Shown: positions 57,622 through 64,000 of the stretch, piece by piece
Layout: each line of letters begins with the position of its first letter
How positions within the stretch are numbered: position 1 is the first letter of the stretch
Source: QHVT01 sp036399015
GTDB lineage: Bacteria; Acidobacteriota; Thermoanaerobaculia; Gp7-AA8
Reading direction: 5' to 3'
Length of the DNA: 64,000 nt
Assembly: GCA_036399015.1 (NCBI GenBank)
Contig: DASWNW010000089.1
Location: 16,808 to 80,807, forward strand
The notes under the pieces: generated by a model
The model's database searches: none
What the model was told of the DNA's origin: nothing
Seen by the model: only the letters and a program-made list of their open reading frames with translations
Translations under genes and position numbers: made by a program

Positions 57622-59052
57622 ATGCTCGACCGGCGGGAGTTCCTGGAGGTTCTCGGCCTCGCCACGCTCGCACAGGCGTGCGCATCGACAGCCCAGCGTG
57701 GCGCGTGGGTTAACGACGTCCATGCGCAGCTCAACCGCACCTGGGTGTCGGATGTGCTCCGTCCATCGTCCGTCGACGAATTGCGGCGCGCCGTCACGCG
57801 AAACAGACACCTATCGGTCGCCGGCGGCCGCCACGCCATGGGCGGGCAGCAGTTCGCGTCGGACACGCCGCTCCTCGACATGAACGGGATGAACCGCGTG
57901 CTCGGCATCGACGAGACGGCGGGGATCGTCGACGTCGAGGCGGGGATCCAGTGGCCGGAGCTGATCGCGGCGCTGCGGCAGTCGAAGTGGGGCATCCGCC
58001 AGAAGCAGACCGGAGCCGACCGGCTGTCGATCGGCGGCGCGCTCGCCGCCAACGCGCACGGCCGCGGCCTCACGATGAAGCCGTTCGTCGGCGATGTCGA
58101 CTCCTTCACGCTCATCACCGCGGACGGCGAGGCAGTCGAATGCAGCCGGACGAAGAACGCCGGCCTCTTCGCGCACGTTATCGGCGGCTACGGCCTCTTC
58201 GGCGTCGTCACCTCGGTGCGGCTGCGGCTCTCGCCGAAACAGCCGGTGCAGCGCGTGGTCGAGGTGCAGGACGTCGGGAAGGTCGTCGACGCCTTCGACG
58301 CCCGCGTCGCCGAAGGTTTTCTCTACGGCGACTTTCAGTTCTCGATCGATGACGCGTCGCCCGACTTTTTGCGGAAAGGCGTCTTCTCCTGCTACCGCCC
58401 GACGGCCGAACAGCCGGGGAAGACGCAGGCGGAGTTGAAGCCCGAAGACTGGCTGCGCCTCCTCTACCTCGCGCATGCCGATAAGGGGCAGGCGTTCGAG
58501 CGTTACGCCGCCTACTACCTCTCCACGTCGGGGCAGGTGTACTGGTCCGACGAGCACCAGCTCAGCTTTTATCCCGACGACTACCACCGCGCCCTCGACC
58601 CTCTGCTCAAGACGGCGCGTGCGACGGAGATGATCACGGAGCTGTACGTCCCCCGCCCGCGCCTCGCCGAGTTCATGGCTGCCGCCGGAGAAGAGCTGCG
58701 CGGCCGGAAAGAGAACGTGGTGTACGGGACCGTACGCCTCATCGAGCGCGACGACGAGACGGTGCTCCCCTGGGCGAAGCAGCCCTACGCGTGCGTGATC
58801 TTCAACCTGCACGTGGAGCACGGCCCGGCAGGCGAAGCGCGCGCCGCGGACGCCTTCCGCGCGCTGATCGACCTCGCGCAGGAGCGCGACGGCAACTACT
58901 TCCTCACCTACCATCGCTGGGCGCGCCGTGAGCAGGTAGAGCGCGGCTATCCCCGCTTCGCGGAGTTCCTGCGCGAGAAGCGGCGCGCCGATCCGCAAGG
59001 CCGCTTCACCAGCGACTGGTACCGCCACTACGCGGAGATGTTCGGCGCGTGA
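57622..59052 (+). CDS. FAD-binding oxidoreductase with Tat-like signal
   Basis: This 476-residue protein has a twin-arginine-like start (LDRREFLEVLGLATLAQACAS, with C20 a possible lipid site) and a PCMH-type FAD domain. H71 in AGGRHAMGGQ is the usual position for covalent FAD attachment, and LSIGGALAANAHGRG is also typical. The C-terminal cap belongs to the D-arabinono-lactone oxidase-like group (final FTSDWYRHYAEMFG). Substrate unknown. Its stop overlaps the next gene (GTGA). Confidence 0.82.
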   Translation: MLDRREFLEVLGLATLAQACASTAQRGAWVNDVHAQLNRTWVSDVLRPSSVDELRRAVTRNRHLSVAGGRHAMGGQQFASDTPLLDMNGMNRVLGIDETAGIVDVEAGIQWPELIAALRQSKWGIRQKQTGADRLSIGGALAANAHGRGLTMKPFVGDVDSFTLITADGEAVECSRTKNAGLFAHVIGGYGLFGVVTSVRLRLSPKQPVQRVVEVQDVGKVVDAFDARVAEGFLYGDFQFSIDDASPDFLRKGVFSCYRPTAEQPGKTQAELKPEDWLRLLYLAHADKGQAFERYAAYYLSTSGQVYWSDEHQLSFYPDDYHRALDPLLKTARATEMITELYVPRPRLAEFMAAAGEELRGRKENVVYGTVRLIERDDETVLPWAKQPYACVIFNLHVEHGPAGEARAADAFRALIDLAQERDGNYFLTYHRWARREQVERGYPRFAEFLREKRRADPQGRFTSDWYRHYAEMFGA

Positions 59053-59627
59053 GCATTCAGGAGCCCGTCACCCTCGCCACCGACTATCTCCTCGCCATCG
59101 CGGGGGCGGTCTTCGCGGCGAAGCTCTGGCGGACCCAGCGCATGTGGGCGCTCGCCTTCGCGTTCACCGCCCTCGGCTCCTTCCTCGGCGGCACGTATCA
59201 CGGGCTGCTCCACTCGCCGGAGCTGTGGAAGGGAGTGGTCTTCTCGATCGGCATCGCCAGCTTCTTCCTGCTGGCGGGCAGCGGGCGGGCCTTCGCCGTC
59301 ATCGCCACGATCAAGCTCGTCGCCTACTGCTCGTGGATGATCGCGCACGACGGGTTCGAATGGGTGATCGCCGACTACGGGATCACGCTTCTCCTCGTCG
59401 GCATCGCCGCGCTCCTGCGGCGCGACGGCTCTAGCTCCTGGATCTGGGGCAGCATCGCGCTGTCCGTCGTGGGGGCGCTCGTGCAGCGAAGCGGCTTCGC
59501 GCTGCACCGCCACTTCAACCACAACGACCTCTATCACGTGATCCAGCTCGCGGCGCTCTGGCTCCTCTACCGCGGCGGGCGCGCTATGACGTCAGCGACA
59601 GCCCCACCGACGACCCGACCCACGTGA
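59049..59627 (+). CDS. Multi-pass membrane protein with CREST-like His motifs
   Basis: This 192-residue protein has six or seven hydrophobic segments. Conserved-looking histidines are in GTYHGLLHS and, near the C-terminus, HRHFNHNDLYHVIQ; this spacing resembles the metal-binding His of ceramidase/PAQR-type (CREST) membrane hydrolases, which is inference. It starts with GTG overlapping the preceding stop, so it is translated with the FAD oxidoreductase. Its end overlaps the convergent gene by 44 bp. Confidence 0.65.
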   Translation: MSIQEPVTLATDYLLAIAGAVFAAKLWRTQRMWALAFAFTALGSFLGGTYHGLLHSPELWKGVVFSIGIASFFLLAGSGRAFAVIATIKLVAYCSWMIAHDGFEWVIADYGITLLLVGIAALLRRDGSSSWIWGSIALSVVGALVQRSGFALHRHFNHNDLYHVIQLAALWLLYRGGRAMTSATAPPTTRPT

Positions 59628-60780
59628 ACTGCTTGTTGAAGTCGACCCCCAGCATCTTGCCGCGCGAGAGGCGCACGAGGTTCTGAGCGAGGATCGGTTT
59701 CGCCTCGTCGTCCGGCCGGAGGAACATGAGCCGGATCTCGATCTTCACGCCGCCGCCGTCGACCGCCTGCAGCGCCGGCTCGTACTCGATCTTCTCCTGC
59801 AGGCACCAGGCGTTGCGCTCGATCTCCGGGATGCCGTCGACGTCGGCGCGCGTCGGCTCGACGTTCACCCCGCCGCCGGCGAACGAGAACAGCGGCTTGA
59901 GCACGTAGCGTGAGAGATCGTCCGGGATGCGCTCAAAGTCCGACACCAGCGTCGCCTTCGGCACCGACGGATGATCGAGGAACGGCAGCGAGTACTTCGA
60001 CCAGACCCAGTACCAGTTCGGATGCGGCGCCCACTCGACGTCCAGCTCCTCGCGATGGTCGAACGGCAGCTCGATGCGCTTGTTGATCAGCTCATCGAAG
60101 ACGACGCGGTTGTAGATGCGCCGGATCTCGGTCTCGCCGCGATAGAGCTTCTTGCCGCGCTTCGTGAGCGTCGTCGGATCGACCGCGTCTACGCCGAAGA
60201 GGAGCTTCGTCGCCGCGAAATCGGGAGAGGTCTTCTGCCGCGGCGGGTCGATGTCCATCAGGATCACTTCCGCCGGATCGTGCCTGCCGACGATCGTGCG
60301 GCGGGCGAGGTCGATGAACGACTCGCGGTCGTAGCCGGAGAACCAGCAGGACCAGGCGACGTCCAGTCCTTCCATCCGCGCCAGCGTGTCCTTCCAGGCG
60401 TCGCGCTGGATGACCTGCAGCGCGGTGAGCGAGGGAAACCCCTGCAGCTCGATCAGCTTCGGCACCAGCTCGCCGTTCTCGCGTACGACCGCGAAGTCGA
60501 CCTGCGAAAAGTGCGGCAGCGCGTCCATCCCGGGTGTGTTCCAGCGCTCGGGGATCGCCGCCTTCATCCGCTCGATGAGCGCGGGATCGGAGAGCTGCTC
60601 GACGATCGCCGTCGCGCTCTCCACCGCCTTCTGCTTGAAGTCGTCCGGCAGGAAGACGGGAGTCTCGGCGAGGCGGAACTCGAACCGTGAGTCGAGCCGC
60701 GTCGACAGCTCGCGCTGGTAGAACTCGTAGAGCTCGGGCGTGAACTGCGAGTTGAAGAGCGTGCGGAAGCGCGCGTCCAT
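59584..60780 (-). CDS. ATP-grasp-like protein of unknown function
   Basis: This 398-residue soluble protein has parts that recall ATP-grasp enzymes: VLKPLFSFAGGGVNVEP (lysine and Gly-rich loop), CLQEKIEYEPAL, a central VKIEIRLMFL strand and QNLVRLSRGKMLGVD near the end. The N-terminal half is helical with a conserved-looking LIELQGFPSLTALQ. No known product name fits. It ends 12 bp upstream of mglA-side DNA on the same strand and may be unlinked to it. Confidence 0.55.
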   Translation of the reverse strand: MDARFRTLFNSQFTPELYEFYQRELSTRLDSRFEFRLAETPVFLPDDFKQKAVESATAIVEQLSDPALIERMKAAIPERWNTPGMDALPHFSQVDFAVVRENGELVPKLIELQGFPSLTALQVIQRDAWKDTLARMEGLDVAWSCWFSGYDRESFIDLARRTIVGRHDPAEVILMDIDPPRQKTSPDFAATKLLFGVDAVDPTTLTKRGKKLYRGETEIRRIYNRVVFDELINKRIELPFDHREELDVEWAPHPNWYWVWSKYSLPFLDHPSVPKATLVSDFERIPDDLSRYVLKPLFSFAGGGVNVEPTRADVDGIPEIERNAWCLQEKIEYEPALQAVDGGGVKIEIRLMFLRPDDEAKPILAQNLVRLSRGKMLGVDFNKQFTWVGSSVGLSLTS

Positions 60781-60792
60781 GCGCGCGGAAGC

Positions 60793-61377
60793 TTACTTCT
60801 TCTTCAGTTCCGTCAACACGAGCTTCGCGACCGCCTTGAGCGTGTCGAAGACGCCGGTGCCGTTCATCGCCACCGCCTCGAACGTCGGCTCGCCCTTGAA
60901 GTTGAGCTGGCGGTACATCTCGTCCATCGGCAGCGCCGTCGGGAGGTCGCGCTTGTTGAACTGGAGGACGTACGGGACCGACTTCAGCTCGTACCCCTGT
61001 TCCTTGAGGTTCTTCTCCAGGTTCACGAGCGACTCGACGTTCGCCTCCATGCGCGCGTCCTGCGAGTCGGCCACGAAGACCACGCCATCCACACCTTTGA
61101 GGATCAGCTTGCGCGAGGCGTCATAGAACACCTGGCCGGGGACCGTGTAGAGGTGAAAGCGCGTCTTGAAGCCGCGCACCGTGCCGAGGTCGAGGGGGAG
61201 GAAGTCGAAGAAGAGAGTGCGGTCGGTCTCAGTGGCGAGGGAGATCAGCTTTCCCTTCGCCTGCGGGTTCGTCTTGTCGTAGATCCACTGCAGGTTGGTC
61301 GTCTTCCCGCACAAACCCGGGCCGTAGTAGACGATCTTGCAGTTGATCTCCCGCGCCGCGTAGTTGATGAACGTCAT
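60793..61377 (-). CDS. mglA: MglA-type small Ras-like GTPase
   Basis: This 194-residue GTPase controls cell polarity or motility in bacteria such as Myxococcus. The P-loop is GPGLCGKTTN (the MglA form, without a Ras Gly12 equivalent), the TVPGQVFYDASRKL segment replaces the Ras DTAGQ, and NKRD is the guanine-recognition motif. It lies 3 bp after mglB, its GTPase-activating partner, so the two form a unit. No gliding motor genes are in the window. Confidence 0.94.
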   Translation of the reverse strand: MTFINYAAREINCKIVYYGPGLCGKTTNLQWIYDKTNPQAKGKLISLATETDRTLFFDFLPLDLGTVRGFKTRFHLYTVPGQVFYDASRKLILKGVDGVVFVADSQDARMEANVESLVNLEKNLKEQGYELKSVPYVLQFNKRDLPTALPMDEMYRQLNFKGEPTFEAVAMNGTGVFDTLKAVAKLVLTELKKK

Positions 61378-61380
61378 GGA

Positions 61381-61881
61381 CTATTCGCTGAACAGGCTAT
61401 CGATGTCTTCGTCGGTGATCTCAGCGAACGGCGAGTCGAAGCGGCTGGACATCGAGCCGCGTTCCGCCTCGGACTTGCGGATCAACTCCTCGAAGGTGCG
61501 CTCCAGCTCCTGGGACGCCTTCTTGACACGCAGCCGGACCAGTCCGAGCGACGACTTCTCGTCGAAGATCACGACGAGGATCACGCGCTGAGCGACGAGG
61601 GAGATGTGGATGTTGTCCTTCTCCCCCTCGTGGAACAGGATCGAGAACTCTTTCTCGCCGATCAGCTTGGCGAGACCGTCCGTCGCCGCCACGTTGCCGG
61701 CAGTGAGTGAAGCGAGCGACGTCGCGTCGACGCCGCGCATGTCGCCCTGAACGGCGATCTGCTGGCCGTTCTTGTCGACCAGGAAAACGATCTTCGAGTT
61801 GGAGTCGACCTGCAGACGGTGGAGGATGTCCTTGATCTGCTGGTACTCCTCCTCGTACATCACGAGATCAGGAGCGGCCAT
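61381..61881 (-). CDS. mglB: MglB-type roadblock/LC7 protein
   Basis: This 166-residue protein consists of one roadblock/LC7 domain (about 10-125; LVDKNGQQIAVQGDMRGVDA, LTAGNVAATDGLAKL, HEGEKDNIHISLV) and a C-terminal helix with an acidic tail. MglB acts as the GTPase-activating protein of MglA. The start at 61881 is used; MYEEEYQQ at residue 8 is a possible alternative. Confidence 0.92.
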   Translation of the reverse strand: MAAPDLVMYEEEYQQIKDILHRLQVDSNSKIVFLVDKNGQQIAVQGDMRGVDATSLASLTAGNVAATDGLAKLIGEKEFSILFHEGEKDNIHISLVAQRVILVVIFDEKSSLGLVRLRVKKASQELERTFEELIRKSEAERGSMSSRFDSPFAEITDEDIDSLFSE

Positions 61882-61925
61882 TCATTCTTTCCATGCGGCC
61901 CGTGGACGGGACAAGAATGTATAGC

Positions 61926-62717
61926 ATGAACGCGAAAGAAAGCGGCACGTTTCTCATCGGCGGCGACCTCCCCGTCCACCGCCTCGGCTTCGGCGCGATG
62001 CGCATCACCGGCCCCGGGATCTGGGGCCCGCCCGAAGACAAAAAGGAGGCGCTGGCGGTGCTCCGCCGCGCCGTCGAGCTGGGGGTGAACCTCATCGACA
62101 CCGCCGAGTCCTACGGCCCCTACGTCAGCGAGGAGCTGATCGCCGAGGCGCTGCATCCGTATCCGCGGGACCTCGTCATCGCCACGAAGGGTGGCTTCGA
62201 CCGCAGCGGCCCGAACGCCTGGGAAGTGAACTGCCGCCCGGAGCGCCTGCGCGAAGGGCTGGAGGGAAGCCTGAGGCGCCTCCGCCTCGACCGCATCGAG
62301 CTCTACCAGTTGCACCGCATCGACCCGAACGTGCCGGAAGACGAGCAGTTCGGCTTCCTGGCCGAGGCGCAGAAGGAGGGAAAGATCCGGCACATCGGTC
62401 TCTCCGAGGTGACGGTGGAGGAGATCGAGCGGGCGCGGAAGCAGATCGACGTCACCACGGTGCAGAACCGCTACAACCTCGGCGACCGCGAATGGGAGGG
62501 GGTCGTCGACTACTGCGAGCGCGAGAACATCGGCTTCATCCCCTGGTATCCGCTGAACGTCGGGAAGCTGCCGGTGTCGGCGGCCGAGGCGCTCGCGTGG
62601 CTGCTCGCGCGCTCGCCGGTAATGCTGCCGATCCCCGGCACCTCGCGCGTGAAGCACCTCGAGGAGAACATGAGGGCGGTGGAGATCAAATCTCCCGACG
62701 TCCCTCCAGCGCCTTAG
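61926..62717 (+). CDS. Aldo/keto reductase
   Basis: This 263-residue TIM-barrel oxidoreductase has the family's catalytic set: D (LIDTAESYG), Y (ESYGPYV), K (VIATKGGF) and the H in LYQLHRID. The NADPH site includes IPGTSRVKHLEENM. It lacks the last extended loop of longer members. Substrate unknown. The start at 61926 (MNAKESGTF) is favoured; the upstream ATG at 61893 adds 11 codons that overlap the mglB upstream region. Its last 32 bp overlap the end of recR. Confidence 0.9.
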   Translation: MNAKESGTFLIGGDLPVHRLGFGAMRITGPGIWGPPEDKKEALAVLRRAVELGVNLIDTAESYGPYVSEELIAEALHPYPRDLVIATKGGFDRSGPNAWEVNCRPERLREGLEGSLRRLRLDRIELYQLHRIDPNVPEDEQFGFLAEAQKEGKIRHIGLSEVTVEEIERARKQIDVTTVQNRYNLGDREWEGVVDYCERENIGFIPWYPLNVGKLPVSAAEALAWLLARSPVMLPIPGTSRVKHLEENMRAVEIKSPDVPPAP

Positions 62718-63279
62718 ACATCGTCACCTGATCGGCGTACTCGAGATCGCCGCCGACCGGCAGGCCGAACGCGAGGCGCGTCGTGCGCACGCCAGTGGTG
62801 CGGAGCTGCTGCGCGATGTACAGCGCGGTGGCTTCGCCCTCGACGTTCGGGTTCGTGGCGATGATCACTTCGCGCGGTGAGCTTCCCTGCACCCGCTTGA
62901 TCAGCCCCGCCACGTCGATGTCCTGCGGCCCGATCCCCTTGAGCGGCGAAAGCGCGCCGAGGAGCACGTGGTAGACGCCCTTGAAGTCGCGCGTCTGCTC
63001 GATCGTCTGGATGTTGAACGCCTCCTCGACGACGCAGATCACCGACGGATCGCGGCGGGCGTCGGAGCAGATCGCGCAGGGCTCGACGTCCGTCATGTTG
63101 TTGCAGGCGGAGCAGCGGAAGATCTTCGTCTTGACGTCGAGGATCGCGGTCGCCAGCGCCTCCGCCTCGGCCGGCGGGCGTTTGAGGATGTGATACGCGA
63201 GCCGCTGCGCCGACTTGCCGCCGACGCCCGGGAGCTTCGTCAGCTCGTTGATCAGGTTCGCGAGCGGCGGCGCGGTCAT
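62686..63279 (-). CDS. recR: Recombination protein RecR
   Basis: RecR works with RecF and RecO in gap repair. The 197-residue protein has a helix-hairpin-helix start (LTKLPGVGGKSAQRLA), a C4 zinc motif (CSACNNMTDVEPCAIC), the Toprim domain (VICVVEEAFNIQTIEQTRDF) and the Walker-like GLPVGGDLEYAD end. It begins at the base where ybaB stops. The dnaX-ybaB-recR order is conserved in bacteria. Confidence 0.97.
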   Translation of the reverse strand: MTAPPLANLINELTKLPGVGGKSAQRLAYHILKRPPAEAEALATAILDVKTKIFRCSACNNMTDVEPCAICSDARRDPSVICVVEEAFNIQTIEQTRDFKGVYHVLLGALSPLKGIGPQDIDVAGLIKRVQGSSPREVIIATNPNVEGEATALYIAQQLRTTGVRTTRLAFGLPVGGDLEYADQVTMSKALEGRREI

Positions 63280-63575
63280 CAGAAGCCGGGGATCTTGAGG
63301 CCGCCGGTCATCGCACCCATCGACGACTGCATCTCCTCGTCGACCTTGCGTGCCGCCTCGTTGACCGCCGCCTTGACGAGGTCCTGCAGCATGTCGACGT
63401 CATCGGGGTCGACCGCTTCCTTGTCGATGGTGATGGAGAGCAGCTCCTTGTTGCCCGACATCTCCGCCTTGACCATGCCGCCGCCGGCGGTGCCCTCGAC
63501 GCGGATGGACTGCATCTGGCGCTGCATCTGGTCCTGCATCTGCTGCGCCTGCTTCATCAGTTGTTTGATGTTCAT
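63279..63575 (-). CDS. ybaB: YbaB/EbfC nucleoid-associated protein
   Basis: This 98-residue DNA-binding protein begins with a Met/Gln-rich helix (KQLMKQAQQMQDQMQRQMQ) and has the family core GGGMVKAEMSGNKELLSITID and PDDVDMLQDLVKAAVNEA. It is coupled to dnaX and recR by overlaps. It belongs to the usual dnaX-ybaB-recR operon. Confidence 0.95.
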   Translation of the reverse strand: MNIKQLMKQAQQMQDQMQRQMQSIRVEGTAGGGMVKAEMSGNKELLSITIDKEAVDPDDVDMLQDLVKAAVNEAARKVDEEMQSSMGAMTGGLKIPGF

Positions 63576-64000
63576 CGTTTCTCCTTCACGAGCTCCCCGC
63601 CGAGGTGCTTGCGGAACGCGCTGACGACCGGATCGTTGCTCAGCGGGGCGGGCTTGTCTTCCGCGCGGCGGCCGGGCAATGGTGCAGCCTCGGCGGACGC
63701 GACCCTGGTTTCGACAATCATCTTCTCGCCATACAGCTCCGAGGCGATCTGCGCGACGGCGTCCTTCGCGTCGCTCACGCTGTCGGCGTGGAACGAGTCC
63801 TCGAAGACGAACGTCAGCTTGTTCCCGTTGCGCTCGAGCTGCGCGCCGGCGAGGTAGCCGCCGATGAGCGGGCGCTTCGCCCGGACGCGCGCGACGAGGT
63901 CTTCCGGCTGTGCCGCGGTTGCCGGTGGTGCCTGTGGAGCGGCGGGCTTCAGCCCGCCGGATTTGGCCGTTGATGTCGGCGGGCTGAAGCCCGCCGCTCC
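63572..64000 (-). CDS. dnaX: DNA polymerase III subunit gamma/tau, C-terminal end (runs off the window)
   Basis: Only the last 142 residues are in the window. They include a Pro/Ala linker and a small domain (PEDLVARVRAKRPLIGGYLA, KLTFVFEDSFHADSV) like the tau-type C-terminal region, ending LGGELVKEKR. The gene position before ybaB-recR, with a 4-bp overlap (ATGA), supports dnaX. The linker contains a complete in-frame family D repeat. The AAA+ part is outside. Confidence 0.8.
   Translation of the reverse strand, partial: GAAGFSPPTSTAKSGGLKPAAPQAPPATAAQPEDLVARVRAKRPLIGGYLAGAQLERNGNKLTFVFEDSFHADSVSDAKDAVAQIASELYGEKMIVETRVASAEAAPLPGRRAEDKPAPLSNDPVVSAFRKHLGGELVKEKR
63934..64000. repeat. Family D repeat in the dnaX linker (in frame)
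   Basis: The element starts GTGGAGCGGCGGGCTTC and, after a 20-bp loop, continues as the inverted half (GCGGGCTGAAGCCCGCCGCTCC) to the window edge. Two more bases would complete 69 bp, the length of the copy in yidC. Each half also folds on itself. The dnaX frame is open through all of it. Confidence 0.8.

Overview
The window is a G+C-rich bacterial chromosome segment that carries the replication-origin neighbourhood. The core order is rpmH-rnpA-yidD-yidC-jag-mnmE-mnmG-rsmG-parA-(new gene)-parB leftward and dnaA-dnaN-recF-gyrB-gyrA rightward. A large Oar-type TonB-dependent receptor, an MglA/MglB pair, an ECF sigma factor coupled to a Ser/Thr kinase, a UdgX-like glycosylase and a bactofilin together suggest an Acidobacteriota-like organism. 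That placement is inference from gene content; there is no rRNA gene here to confirm it.

Layout. 1-9 kb: end of a guanine deaminase, a PolB-like exonuclease, malate dehydrogenase, an ATP-dependent DNA ligase, small regulators, homoserine O-acetyltransferase and DNA topoisomerase I. 9-17 kb: an NtrC-type regulator with a kinase-like partner, then an ATP synthase operon (b', b, delta, alpha, gamma, beta, epsilon) without the a and c subunits. 17-28.6 kb: bactofilin, parB/parA with an undescribed gene between them, two parS sites, rsmG, mnmG, a 22-bp tandem array, mnmE, jag, yidC, yidD, rnpA, rpmH. 28.6-38.3 kb: dnaA, dnaN, recF, gyrB, gyrA and a DUF507 gene. 38.3-41 kb: a zinc-ribbon protein, a four-helix-bundle gene enclosed by inverted repeats, RNase G and tRNA-Asn. 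41-48 kb: sigma/kinase pair, an unusual membrane-plus-secreted protein, an aldehyde dehydrogenase and the TonB receptor. 48-64 kb: hslU/hslV, a pseudouridine synthase, recA, three secreted proteins of unknown role, a UdgX-type glycosylase, a FAD oxidoreductase cluster, mglA/mglB, an aldo/keto reductase, recR, ybaB and the 3' end of dnaX.

The most unusual content is a set of dispersed repeats that share one architecture. Each arm holds four tandem copies of a 7- or 8-bp word plus a short cap, and arms usually occur as inverted pairs around a short loop. At 38841-39326 the loop of one pair holds a gene for a four-helix-bundle (S23/IVP, bAvd-like) protein, and the right arm contains its stop codon. 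This looks like an IVS-like mobile unit and suggests that such proteins could be tied to the spread of these repeats. One element sits in frame inside mnmE (84 bp). Members of a different hairpin family sit in frame in yidC and dnaX (69 bp).

The second striking item is a 256-codon gene fitted between parA and parB by ATGA overlaps at both ends. It encodes a basic Arg/Pro/Gly-rich repeat protein whose internal copies differ largely at silent positions, which argues that it is translated.
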